Made by a program: the position numbers and the translations under genes
In this document: positions 8,861 to 15,704 of the stretch, piece by piece
How positions within the stretch are numbered: position 1 is the stretch's first letter
Layout: each line of letters opens with the position of its first letter
The notes under the pieces: generated by a model
The model's database searches: none
Seen by the model: only the letters and a program-made list of their open reading frames with translations
Told to the model about the DNA's origin: nothing
From: Terriglobia bacterium
Lineage (GTDB): Bacteria; Acidobacteriota; Polarisedimenticolia; Polarisedimenticolales; JAIQFR01
NCBI GenBank assembly: GCA_020073205.1
Contig: JAIQFR010000003.1
Coordinates: 1-64,000 of the forward strand
Direction of reading: 5' to 3'
DNA: 64,000 nucleotides

Positions 8861-9571
8861 TCACATTCCCGGGGTCCCGGCCCAGGGCCAAACGAAAGAC
8901 CAGCCGGGCCCGCGAAAGAACGTCCCGATGATCGTCAGCGTCGAGGCGATCGTCACGAACCAGATCATGATCCACTCGGGCAGGGAGATCCGATGAAGCG
9001 CGCCCCCTCCCTTCGAGCCGGACGCCACGCCCCGGGCGAGGAACATGAGGAGGCCGACGAGGAGCGTCGGCACCACGACGGGCCAACAACCGAAGGCTCC
9101 GAACAATAGGGAGAGCGCGGTCACGGTGGCCGCGATCCCCCACGCCGTTCTCCGTCCTCCGGAAGCCCAGAGTGGACCGGCGACGAGGTTGATCCTCGCG
9201 TACGGGATGACCGCGAGGGCGAGCACCGCGAGCGCCGGGAGGAGGAACCCGGCGACGACCGGGGGGAAGTAGTGGAGGAGCTCCTGGAGCCCCAGGAAGT
9301 ACCAGGGCGCCTTCGCGGGATTGGGGGTCTCCACCGGGTCCGCCATGCTCTCGAGGGGCGCGTTGAACAGGAGCGCCGCGATGGCGAGAAAGGAGACCAC
9401 GAGCTGGAAGAGGATCACCTCCCGCACGATCAGGTGCGGGAACGACATGACGTACCGCTCGTCCGTCCGGCGGACCTCGGGGCGCGAGTCGGGGCGGACC
9501 AGCGCGATCCGGCGGGGGACGCCGAGAGGATCCGCCGATTCGACGATCGCGATCCGCGAGGGCGGGCTCAT
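8861..9571 (-). CDS. Cytochrome b C-terminal half (subunit IV-like) of a b6f-type complex
   Basis: A 236-residue membrane protein. Residues 1-55 are a soluble extension, then about four to five membrane helices follow. The quinone-site signature [15 protein letters not shown] corresponds to the P(E/D)W(Y/F) loop of cytochrome b/subunit IV. The first helix follows [15 protein letters not shown]. The extra C-terminal helices exceed the length of plant or cyanobacterial subunit IV, as in other bacterial Rieske/b complexes with a split b. The ATG overlaps the cytochrome b stop (ATGA) and has GGAGGTG just upstream. It forms the quinol-oxidising core with cytochrome b and the Rieske protein. Confidence 0.9.
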   Translation of the reverse strand: MSPPSRIAIVESADPLGVPRRIALVRPDSRPEVRRTDERYVMSFPHLIVREVILFQLVVSFLAIAALLFNAPLESMADPVETPNPAKAPWYFLGLQELLHYFPPVVAGFLLPALAVLALAVIPYARINLVAGPLWASGGRRTAWGIAATVTALSLLFGAFGCWPVVVPTLLVGLLMFLARGVASGSKGGGALHRISLPEWIMIWFVTIASTLTIIGTFFRGPGWSFVWPWAGTPGM

Positions 9572-10329
9572 GTCACCTCCTCGAAGGGCTCCTGGCGGTC
9601 GTCGGAAGGGCCCTGGACGCCGCCGTCCTTCCTCACCCGCCAGATGTGGACGGCGAGGAGGAGGACGAGGACGACGGGGAGAACCACGCAGTGGAGCACG
9701 TAGAAACGGAGCAGCGCGTTCTCGGAGACGACGTTCCCGCCCAGCAGATAGAAGCGGAACGTCTCGCCGAGCATCGGCACCTCGCGGACCATGTTGGTGC
9801 CCACCGACACCCCCCAGTACGCGAGCTGGTCCCACGGTAGAAGGTACCCGGTGTACGACAAGCCGAGGGTCGCGAGGAGGAGGGCGACTCCCACGACCCA
9901 GTTGAACTGTCTCGGGGGGCGGTAGGCGCGATGGAAGAACACACGAAGCATGTGGAGGAACGCGGCGAGCACCATCAGGTGCGCGGACCACCGGTGGAGG
10001 TTCCGCAGGAAGAGCCCGTCGTCCACGACGTACTGGAGCTCTTTCATGTCCCTGAAGGCCTGCGGAACCGACGGGTGGTAGTAGAACATCAACAGGATCC
10101 CGGTGACGATCAGCACCAGCGCGGAAATCGTCGTGACCCCGCCCAGCCAGAACGTGTGGGTGAAGCGCAGCGTCCTCTCGCGGACCTTGACGGGATGGAC
10201 ATGCAGAAAGAGGTTCTCGAACACCAAGAGAGAGCGGTTGCGGTTGGTGTCCGCGACGCCGTGGCGGACGATGGACCGGTAGACCGCGGTCTCCCGCAGC
10301 CGGCGGCCGACCGCACCGAGGTCCGTCAT
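9568..10329 (-). CDS. Cytochrome b (b6-like N-terminal half)
   Basis: A 253-residue membrane protein carrying the two b hemes. The helix-B and helix-D histidines are visible in [17 protein letters not shown] (14-residue spacing) and [17 protein letters not shown] (15-residue spacing), the spacing of b6 rather than bc1 proteins. The quinone-site PWDQ-like motif is present as [14 protein letters not shown]. The Cys that binds heme c-i in b6 (FYCLGG) is replaced here by Trp (FWLGG), so that extra heme is not expected. The ATG at 10329 overlaps the Rieske stop (ATGA). A longer in-frame extension to 10539 is Arg/Pro-rich and lies within the Rieske gene, so it was rejected. Confidence 0.93.
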   Translation of the reverse strand: MTDLGAVGRRLRETAVYRSIVRHGVADTNRNRSLLVFENLFLHVHPVKVRERTLRFTHTFWLGGVTTISALVLIVTGILLMFYYHPSVPQAFRDMKELQYVVDDGLFLRNLHRWSAHLMVLAAFLHMLRVFFHRAYRPPRQFNWVVGVALLLATLGLSYTGYLLPWDQLAYWGVSVGTNMVREVPMLGETFRFYLLGGNVVSENALLRFYVLHCVVLPVVLVLLLAVHIWRVRKDGGVQGPSDDRQEPFEEVT

Positions 10330-10820
10330 ACCTTGAGCATCCTTCCGCGGGGGACCACGACGCTCGTGTCGACCACGAGATTGCCCGCGGCATCGGCCTG
10401 GACTTCCAGCCAGGGAAGAGGCCGGGGGGCCGGACCGTGGAGGACCTCGCCGTCGAGGCCGAACCGGCTTCCGTGGCAGGGGCACGCGATGACCCCCTCG
10501 TCGGAATGGAAGCGGGCGATGCAGCCGAGGTGGGTGCACACCGCGGAGAGCGCGTAAACGCCGCCGGATCCGCCGATCACCAGGGCCTTCTTCTCCTTGA
10601 AGAACCGGACGGTTCCCTCGGCGTAATCGAGGACGCTCCCGGCTTCGAACGACGTCGGCGGCTCGAAGAGGACCTTGGGTCTCAGGAAATCGAAGGTGAC
10701 GGCCCCGGCCCCCACCGTGGAGACCACGACGGCGCCGACGCCGATCTGGTAGAGGAAGTCGCGGCGAGTCGCCGTCGGCGGGCGGCTCCGCGGGCCCGCG
10801 TCGTTCTTGTCTTCACGCAA
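10326..10820 (-). CDS. Rieske iron-sulfur protein
   Basis: A 164-residue high-potential [2Fe-2S] protein of the b6f-like complex. Cluster ligands are C95 and H97 (CTHLGC) and C113 and H116 (CPCHGS), with C100 and C115 placed for the usual disulfide. An N-terminal RRDFL followed by a hydrophobic helix (about 22-46) is a Tat-type signal anchor. I chose the TTG at 10820, which follows AAGGAG by 8 bases and overlaps the preceding gene by 8 bp. A longer frame to 10892 runs back into that gene. It should accept electrons from quinol and pass them to the heme proteins of the operon. Confidence 0.93.
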   Translation of the reverse strand: MREDKNDAGPRSRPPTATRRDFLYQIGVGAVVVSTVGAGAVTFDFLRPKVLFEPPTSFEAGSVLDYAEGTVRFFKEKKALVIGGSGGVYALSAVCTHLGCIARFHSDEGVIACPCHGSRFGLDGEVLHGPAPRPLPWLEVQADAAGNLVVDTSVVVPRGRMLKV

Positions 10821-12639
10821 CGGAGCGCTCCTTCGTACGGTAGGACTGCATCGTGATGGTCCCCGTCGGGCATCTCCTCGCGCAGAGGCCACAGCGGATG
10901 CAGGTCTCCTCGTCCTTGATCATGACGGCGCCGAGCAGCGGGCCGCCGAGGCCCGGCTCCACCTCCTCGGCTCCCCGTGGGACCGAGACGACGTGGGCGG
11001 ATGGGACGATCTCGATGCAGTCCTCCGGGCAGACGTCCTGGCAGCCGCCGCAGAGGATGCACTCGGTGCCGCTCGCCGGGTCCTGCTCGAAGATCGTGTT
11101 CGTCCAGCAGTGGAGGCAGCGCGTGCCCTCGAGGCTCGCCGCGCCCGGGCTCAGGCACTCTTCGACCTCGGTGATCCCCACTCGCCTCTCGATCGCTCTC
11201 GTGGGAGGCGCTTGCCGCGGCACCCCCTCGTAGTCGAGCCCGCGCTCGTACCGCGGGTGGACCACGATCTCCACCGCGATCTCCGGCTCCCGCCGAGGAT
11301 GACCCCGCAGGAGCTCGTCGATGGACCGCGCCGCGAGCTTGCCGTCCGCGACCGCGTCGATGGCGATGCGCGGCCCGAACGCCGCGTCTCCGCCGGCGTA
11401 CACGCCGCGAGCGGTGGTGGCAAGCGTCCCGGGATCCACCAGGATGCGCCCCCCGCGGGTCTCGACACCGTCGTCCGGCCTGAGGAACGACAGGTCCGAC
11501 GTCTGGCCGATGGCGGTGATCACGCTGTCGGTGGCGATCACGCTCTCCGAGCCTTCGACGAAGGTGGGAGCGAACCTCCCGGCCTCGTCGAACACGCGGG
11601 AGACGTCGAGGAACTCGACACCGGTCACCGTGCCGTCGCTGCCGATGAATCGCTTCGGTCCGACGCGATACCGGAAGCGGATCCCTTCCCGGACCGCCTC
11701 CTCCACCTCCTCCGGCACCGCGGGCATCTCGCTCTCGGATTCGAGACAGCACACGACGACGTCGCGCGCGCCGAACCGCACGGCGCTGCGGGCCACGTCC
11801 AGGGCCTGCACGATGGAGAGGTTGCGCTGGAGGTTCTCCTGCTCCCCGCCGCGGGCCGCGGTCCGGGCGACGTCCACCGCCACGTTCCCGCCCCCGATGA
11901 CGACGATGCGGCGGCCCATCTCGACCTTGTAGCCGAGATTGACGTTGAGCAGGTAGTCGACGCCGCGGAGGATGCCGTCGAGATCCGCCCCGGGGACCGT
12001 GAGATCCCGGCTCCTCATGGCGCCGACCCCGAGGAAGATCGCCGAGAACCCCAGGTCGCGGAGATCCGAGAGACCGAGGTCCCGGCCCAGCCGCACGCCG
12101 GTCCGCAGCTCGACGCCGAGCGAGAGGATGGCGTGAACCTCGAGCTGGATGAGCGCCCGCGGGAGCCGGTACTCCGGCACTCCCAGCCGCAGCATGCCGC
12201 CGGCGACGGGTGCGGCCTCGAAGATCGTGACGGGATACCCCATCAGCGCCAGATCGTGCGCGCACGCGAGACCGGAAGGCCCCGACCCCACGACGGCCAC
12301 CCGCTCCGTGTGACGGTCCGAGCGCCTGCCGTAGATCTCGCTGAGGACGGAGAAGTCCATCATGGCCTCGACGCCGAATCTCTCCGTGACGAAGCGCTTC
12401 ATGGCGCGGATCGAGATCGGGGCGTCGAGCTCCCCCCGCCGGCAGACCTTCTCGCAGGGGGCCGCACAGATCCTGCCGCAGATGGAGGCGAGGGGATTCG
12501 GCCGCCGCGCGACGGCGTAGGCTTCACGGTACCTCCCCTGCGCGATCAGGGTGACGTACTTGCCGGCCTCCGTGTGGACCGGGCACGCCCACTTGCAGGG
12601 GAAGTTCCGCTCGAGCCAGCCGAGGTTCGCGTCGGTCAC
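10813..12639 (-). CDS. GltD/NfnB-like FAD and iron-sulfur NAD(P)H oxidoreductase
   Basis: A 608-residue protein. The N-terminal cluster domain (residues 15-70) has CKWACPVH and CGRICAAPCEKVC, as in the small subunit of glutamate synthase and relatives. An FAD motif VVGSGPSGLACA (about 115) and a NAD(P) motif VIGGGNVAVDVA (about 250) follow. The C-terminal region carries ferredoxin-like clusters: CILCGGCQDVCPEDC and CIRCGLCARRCPTG, plus CLHC. No glutamate synthase large subunit or glutaminase gene is nearby. The gene overlaps the Rieske gene, so its role is more likely electron exchange between NAD(P)H or ferredoxin and the quinone/Rieske complex than glutamate synthesis. That role is inferred from position only. 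Confidence 0.88.
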   Translation of the reverse strand: MTDANLGWLERNFPCKWACPVHTEAGKYVTLIAQGRYREAYAVARRPNPLASICGRICAAPCEKVCRRGELDAPISIRAMKRFVTERFGVEAMMDFSVLSEIYGRRSDRHTERVAVVGSGPSGLACAHDLALMGYPVTIFEAAPVAGGMLRLGVPEYRLPRALIQLEVHAILSLGVELRTGVRLGRDLGLSDLRDLGFSAIFLGVGAMRSRDLTVPGADLDGILRGVDYLLNVNLGYKVEMGRRIVVIGGGNVAVDVARTAARGGEQENLQRNLSIVQALDVARSAVRFGARDVVVCCLESESEMPAVPEEVEEAVREGIRFRYRVGPKRFIGSDGTVTGVEFLDVSRVFDEAGRFAPTFVEGSESVIATDSVITAIGQTSDLSFLRPDDGVETRGGRILVDPGTLATTARGVYAGGDAAFGPRIAIDAVADGKLAARSIDELLRGHPRREPEIAVEIVVHPRYERGLDYEGVPRQAPPTRAIERRVGITEVEECLSPGAASLEGTRCLHCWTNTIFEQDPASGTECILCGGCQDVCPEDCIEIVPSAHVVSVPRGAEEVEPGLGGPLLGAVMIKDEETCIRCGLCARRCPTGTITMQSYRTKERSVA

Positions 12640-12645
12640 CGTAGG

Positions 12646-13221
12646 CTACTTTCCGAGGGCGAAATCCGCCGACGTGGCCCCCTTCACGGCGAGCGGTTTC
12701 TCCACCCCCTTGAGCTTCGGATGCCACACCTTGACCGTGTACGAGCCGTCCGGAACTCCCGCGATCGAGTACGAGCCATCGGGCTTCGCCACGGCGAAAT
12801 ACGGGGTGGGCACCGCGACGACGAAGGCCTCCATCTCGGGGTGCACCTTGCACAGGAGGGTCGCGACGCACTCGTTCTTGAAGGTGTAGGACTTGAACTC
12901 TCCCTTCGGCCACGTTCCCAGGTTGAACTTCTGGCAACAGATGTCCGGGGAGAAGACGTTGTGCAGGACCGCGTCGGAGTTCAGGAAGTCCACGGTGGTG
13001 CCGACGAGCACCGGAAGCACGCGCGGGACGAAGGTGAGGTTGATCTGGTTGATCTTGGCGTGCTCGGCCGGGGGATCGAACGTCTTCCCCGGGGCCCCGG
13101 CGACGTAGACCACCGCGTCGGCGCAATTGCGCACTCCCTTGCACTCGACCTTGCCGTGAAGGTCGCCGGCGACCGCCGCCGTCGCGGTCAGGATCACTAG
13201 AGCCGTCAGGAACGTCTTCAT
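12646..13221 (-). CDS. Periplasmic cupredoxin-like protein
   Basis: A 191-residue protein with a signal peptide (1-19, ending AVAG). Candidate type 1 copper ligands are H87 (DAVLHNVFS) and C124, H127 and M130 (CKVHPEM), the order found in plastocyanin-like folds. Residues 141-185 form a small carboxypeptidase-regulatory-like beta domain (KPDGSYSIAGVPDGSYTVKVW). The family is often annotated as methylamine-utilisation- or plastocyanin-like. It lies between the porin-cytochrome and the Rieske/b operon, which suggests an electron carrier across the periplasm. GGAGTCCCGC precedes the ATG. Extra cysteines at residues 27, 33, 95, 96 and 118 may form disulfides. Confidence 0.8.
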   Translation of the reverse strand: MKTFLTALVILTATAAVAGDLHGKVECKGVRNCADAVVYVAGAPGKTFDPPAEHAKINQINLTFVPRVLPVLVGTTVDFLNSDAVLHNVFSPDICCQKFNLGTWPKGEFKSYTFKNECVATLLCKVHPEMEAFVVAVPTPYFAVAKPDGSYSIAGVPDGSYTVKVWHPKLKGVEKPLAVKGATSADFALGK

Positions 13222-13250
13222 GCGGGACTCCTTCCCGGGAATGCCGGTCG

Positions 13251-14636
13251 TCAGTAGGCGAACCGGAGGACGGTGGCCAGGGTGTAGTTCAGCGAGTCGT
13301 TCAGGTCCCGGTGGTACTCGAGCATCGCCTTCACGTTCGCGCGCGCGAGGAAGCTGAAGTTGGCGTTCAGGGAGCGCTGCGTCTTCACGGACGAGTCGGC
13401 GGGAGTGAGGCTCTCGTACCGCAGGGAGGCCTGGAAGGGAGGCTTGATCACGTAGTCGGCCTGGGCGAACCACGCGTTCCATCCCCGGGTCGACGTGTCG
13501 ATCGATGCGCCGCTCTCGGGATCGAACAGCTCGAGCCGATCGCTCCCGTGGAGCGCCACGCCGAAGAGGTTCAGATCCCGCCAGTACCACGAGACGAACA
13601 CGCCCTCGCGCTCGTAACGGAGGTCCTGCTCGTTCAATCCCAGGCCTTCGTCGTCGGTCACCGGGAAATCGATGCCCTTGCCGTTGCCGAGGTACCCGAG
13701 GACGCCGACCCGCACGGAATCCTCGCGCCAGTTCTCCGGCGGCAGCTGGCGGCCGGTCGTGTCACCGTCGAGGCCCATGCCGCCGAACTTGTAATCGAGC
13801 CGAGCGTAGTAGTCCTTGGAGCTGTTCCCGTCGTGGGTGCCGTTCGGCCCGGGCCCGATCCCGTTGGCCATCCCGACCGTGTAGAAGAGCCGGTGCGCGG
13901 CCACGCCGTACATCTCGATCGCCTTGACTCCCGCCGGGAGGCTGATTCCCAGCGGGCCGTCGGACAGGCCGGTGCCCCCCCGGAGCCCGATCGGGTCGTA
14001 GCCGAACAGGGCGTCAACGCCGTTGTCGGTCATCAGCCACATCTCCTGGAACCCGTCGGCGAGATCCGGCGCGAACTTCCCGACCTTGAAGTTCAAGAGG
14101 TGTCCCGGCGAGTTCCAGGTGATTTGCGCGTGCTCGATCTCCACGTCGCTCGAACCGTCGGGGTTCTCCGCGTAGGTGAGTTCGCCGAGGAACCCGAACG
14201 TCGGGCCGAGCGTGCCGGCGGAGAAGAGATTCACCTCCTGCGGGAACTGGAAGTCGTTGTGCACGATCTGACGGCCGGTATCGTCGTGGCTCGACGAGAA
14301 GACGTTCGCCATCTTGACGTTGATCGCGACGGGGACGTTGCCGGGGAGGTCCCCCGGATAGACCGCGTCCGGCCAGACGCGGGCGTAGGCCTCCGCACCG
14401 AGCGGGACCGGCGCCTGCTTGACCTGCTCCTCGGTCTCCGCGGGCATCCGGTAGCCGTTGAGCCGGAACGCCTCGCCGAAAGGACTGAGCTTCGGGAAGA
14501 TGGCGTGACAAGTCTGGCAAGACGTCTTGTACTTTCGGGCGAACACCGGCACCGCTCGAGCCGGCAGGACGCTCACGATCAGCAGCGTCACGAACGTGGC
14601 GGACAGGATCGCGGCGGAGAGCTTCGTGACTCGCAT
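13251..14636 (-). CDS. Outer-membrane porin fused to an N-terminal c-type heme (Cyc2-like)
   Basis: A 461-residue exported protein with a signal peptide to about residue 28. The mature N-terminus reads VPVFARKYKTSCQTCH (heme motif C40-H44) followed by FPKLSPFGEAFRLNGY. The rest has the alternating polar/aromatic strands of an outer-membrane beta-barrel and ends in LRFAY, a typical barrel terminus with a final aromatic residue. The heme block resembles that of Cyc2 iron oxidases (FARQTG..C..CH...LTPFGR.FKL.GY), but the family also includes uncharacterised relatives. It could carry electrons across the outer membrane in a single polypeptide. The ATG follows GGAGGGGACGTCGA. It is the first structural gene of the electron-transfer cluster. 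Confidence 0.88.
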   Translation of the reverse strand: MRVTKLSAAILSATFVTLLIVSVLPARAVPVFARKYKTSCQTCHAIFPKLSPFGEAFRLNGYRMPAETEEQVKQAPVPLGAEAYARVWPDAVYPGDLPGNVPVAINVKMANVFSSSHDDTGRQIVHNDFQFPQEVNLFSAGTLGPTFGFLGELTYAENPDGSSDVEIEHAQITWNSPGHLLNFKVGKFAPDLADGFQEMWLMTDNGVDALFGYDPIGLRGGTGLSDGPLGISLPAGVKAIEMYGVAAHRLFYTVGMANGIGPGPNGTHDGNSSKDYYARLDYKFGGMGLDGDTTGRQLPPENWREDSVRVGVLGYLGNGKGIDFPVTDDEGLGLNEQDLRYEREGVFVSWYWRDLNLFGVALHGSDRLELFDPESGASIDTSTRGWNAWFAQADYVIKPPFQASLRYESLTPADSSVKTQRSLNANFSFLARANVKAMLEYHRDLNDSLNYTLATVLRFAY

Positions 14637-14683
14637 TCGACGTCCCCTCCTGGTAAGCCGTCGCGCCGCGGAAGAGCGGCACC

Positions 14684-14698
14684 GGTCCACGATGGACC
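14684..14698. promoter_or_regulatory. Inverted repeat upstream of the porin-cytochrome gene
   Basis: The sequence GGTCCA-CGA-TGGACC is a perfect palindrome with 6-bp arms, 48 bp before the porin-cytochrome start and downstream of the PAS-LuxR gene. Its size and position suit an operator for a dimeric regulator such as that LuxR protein. No convincing -35/-10 pair was found beside it, so the role is inferred. Confidence 0.3.
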
Positions 14699-14794
14699 CG
14701 CGCGGGCGCGGTGGGCATCCCGCATTCGCACCAAAAGACGTGACGCGTTCTCACCACCCGGCCCCACGTGGGAGGTCGTGGTGCGGCGCTCCGC

Positions 14795-15550
14795 TCAGAG
14801 CAAGCGCTTCTGGAAGGCGAACGCGACGGCCTCGGTCTTGGAGTGCACCTCGAGCTTGTCCAGGATGTTCTGGATGTGGTTCCTGGCGGTCAGGTTCGAG
14901 ATGCCGAGGCGGGTCGCGATGTGAGGGGTGGCGTGGCCGGCGGCGAGCATCCCGAGGACCTCGACCTCCCGTCCCGTGAGCTTGCGCGCCCTCGCGTCGG
15001 AGGAGGCGCTCGCGGCGGCCCGCAGCGCCATGGGGGGGGAAGGTTCGGTCCTCGTCGTTTCGGGTCGAGGCTCGGTACCGGCCGTGGGGTGGAGGATGTG
15101 CAGGATCAGGAACCGCTCGGGCGGCGGTAGCGCCAGAGTGAGTACCGTGATGCCGACCTCGACCTGGTGCTTGTCCTTGGCTTCGAGAGTCAAGACGAAG
15201 TCGTGGACCGCCCCGCCGCGACACGCAATCTGGACCACCGGGCAGTCCTTCCAGCAGTATCGGTTTCCGCTGAGATCGCACCCCTGCAGCGCGGTGTCGC
15301 ACGAGCGCGACAGCATGTCCGATTCGGTGTAGCCGAGAACCCGCTCGGCGCTCCGGTTCCAGAAGACGATCTGGTTCCGCCGGTCCGTGGCGAACACGGC
15401 GTCGGGCGACAGGGAGAGTGCCGCGAGCAGCGCCCTCGCCTCCTCGACGACGGGTGGGTTGGCGATCATCGACCCCATCGTTGGCCGGGTCGGCCATGAC
15501 TGGCCGTCCCGAGGCAGCAAATTCCAACTTAACGGGCAACTTTCCGTCAC
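14795..15550 (-). CDS. PAS domain LuxR-type transcriptional regulator with Cys cluster
   Basis: A 251-residue regulator. A PAS domain (about residues 38-160) contains five cysteines (C84, C91, C99, C103, C110) in the pattern C-x6-C-x7-C-x3-CP-x5-C. The C-terminus (about 188-245) is a LuxR/GerE helix-turn-helix: LTGREVEVLGMLAAG, then HIATRLGISNLTARNHIQNI. There is no receiver domain, so the PAS domain probably senses the signal directly, possibly metal or redox through the Cys cluster (inference). The start at 15550 has GGAGGG upstream at a rather long spacing; ATGs at 15478 and 15469 are alternatives. Its position at the head of the electron-transfer cluster suggests it controls that cluster. 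Confidence 0.85.
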   Translation of the reverse strand: MTESCPLSWNLLPRDGQSWPTRPTMGSMIANPPVVEEARALLAALSLSPDAVFATDRRNQIVFWNRSAERVLGYTESDMLSRSCDTALQGCDLSGNRYCWKDCPVVQIACRGGAVHDFVLTLEAKDKHQVEVGITVLTLALPPPERFLILHILHPTAGTEPRPETTRTEPSPPMALRAAASASSDARARKLTGREVEVLGMLAAGHATPHIATRLGISNLTARNHIQNILDKLEVHSKTEAVAFAFQKRLL

Positions 15551-15663
15551 ATTATGGGCGCTTCCCTCCGTGCGGACAACCTGACGGCGGCGTCCCCCTG
15601 CGCGTCCCGCCGCACCTCAAGCTTGCCGCTGGCGTCGGTGCTCCGGACCGACAAGCCATGAGC

Positions 15664-15679
15664 GAAGACCCCGGTCTTC
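15664..15679. other. Short perfect hairpin downstream of the subtilase gene
   Basis: GAAGACC-CC-GGTCTTC forms a 7-bp stem about 25 bp after the subtilase stop. It has no T-tract on either strand, so it is at best a weak or factor-assisted terminator. The rest of 15551-15704 shows nothing recognisable. Confidence 0.25.
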
Positions 15680-15704
15680 TCGTTCGGGATCCCAGGACCC
15701 TTCT

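Noticed and set aside
10813-12639. True glutamate synthase small subunit
   Set aside because: No large subunit nearby, extra C-terminal ferredoxin clusters, and overlap with the Rieske gene argue for another role.
15664-15679. Intrinsic terminator after the subtilase gene
   Set aside because: Perfect 7-bp hairpin but no T-tract on either strand; listed only as a hairpin.
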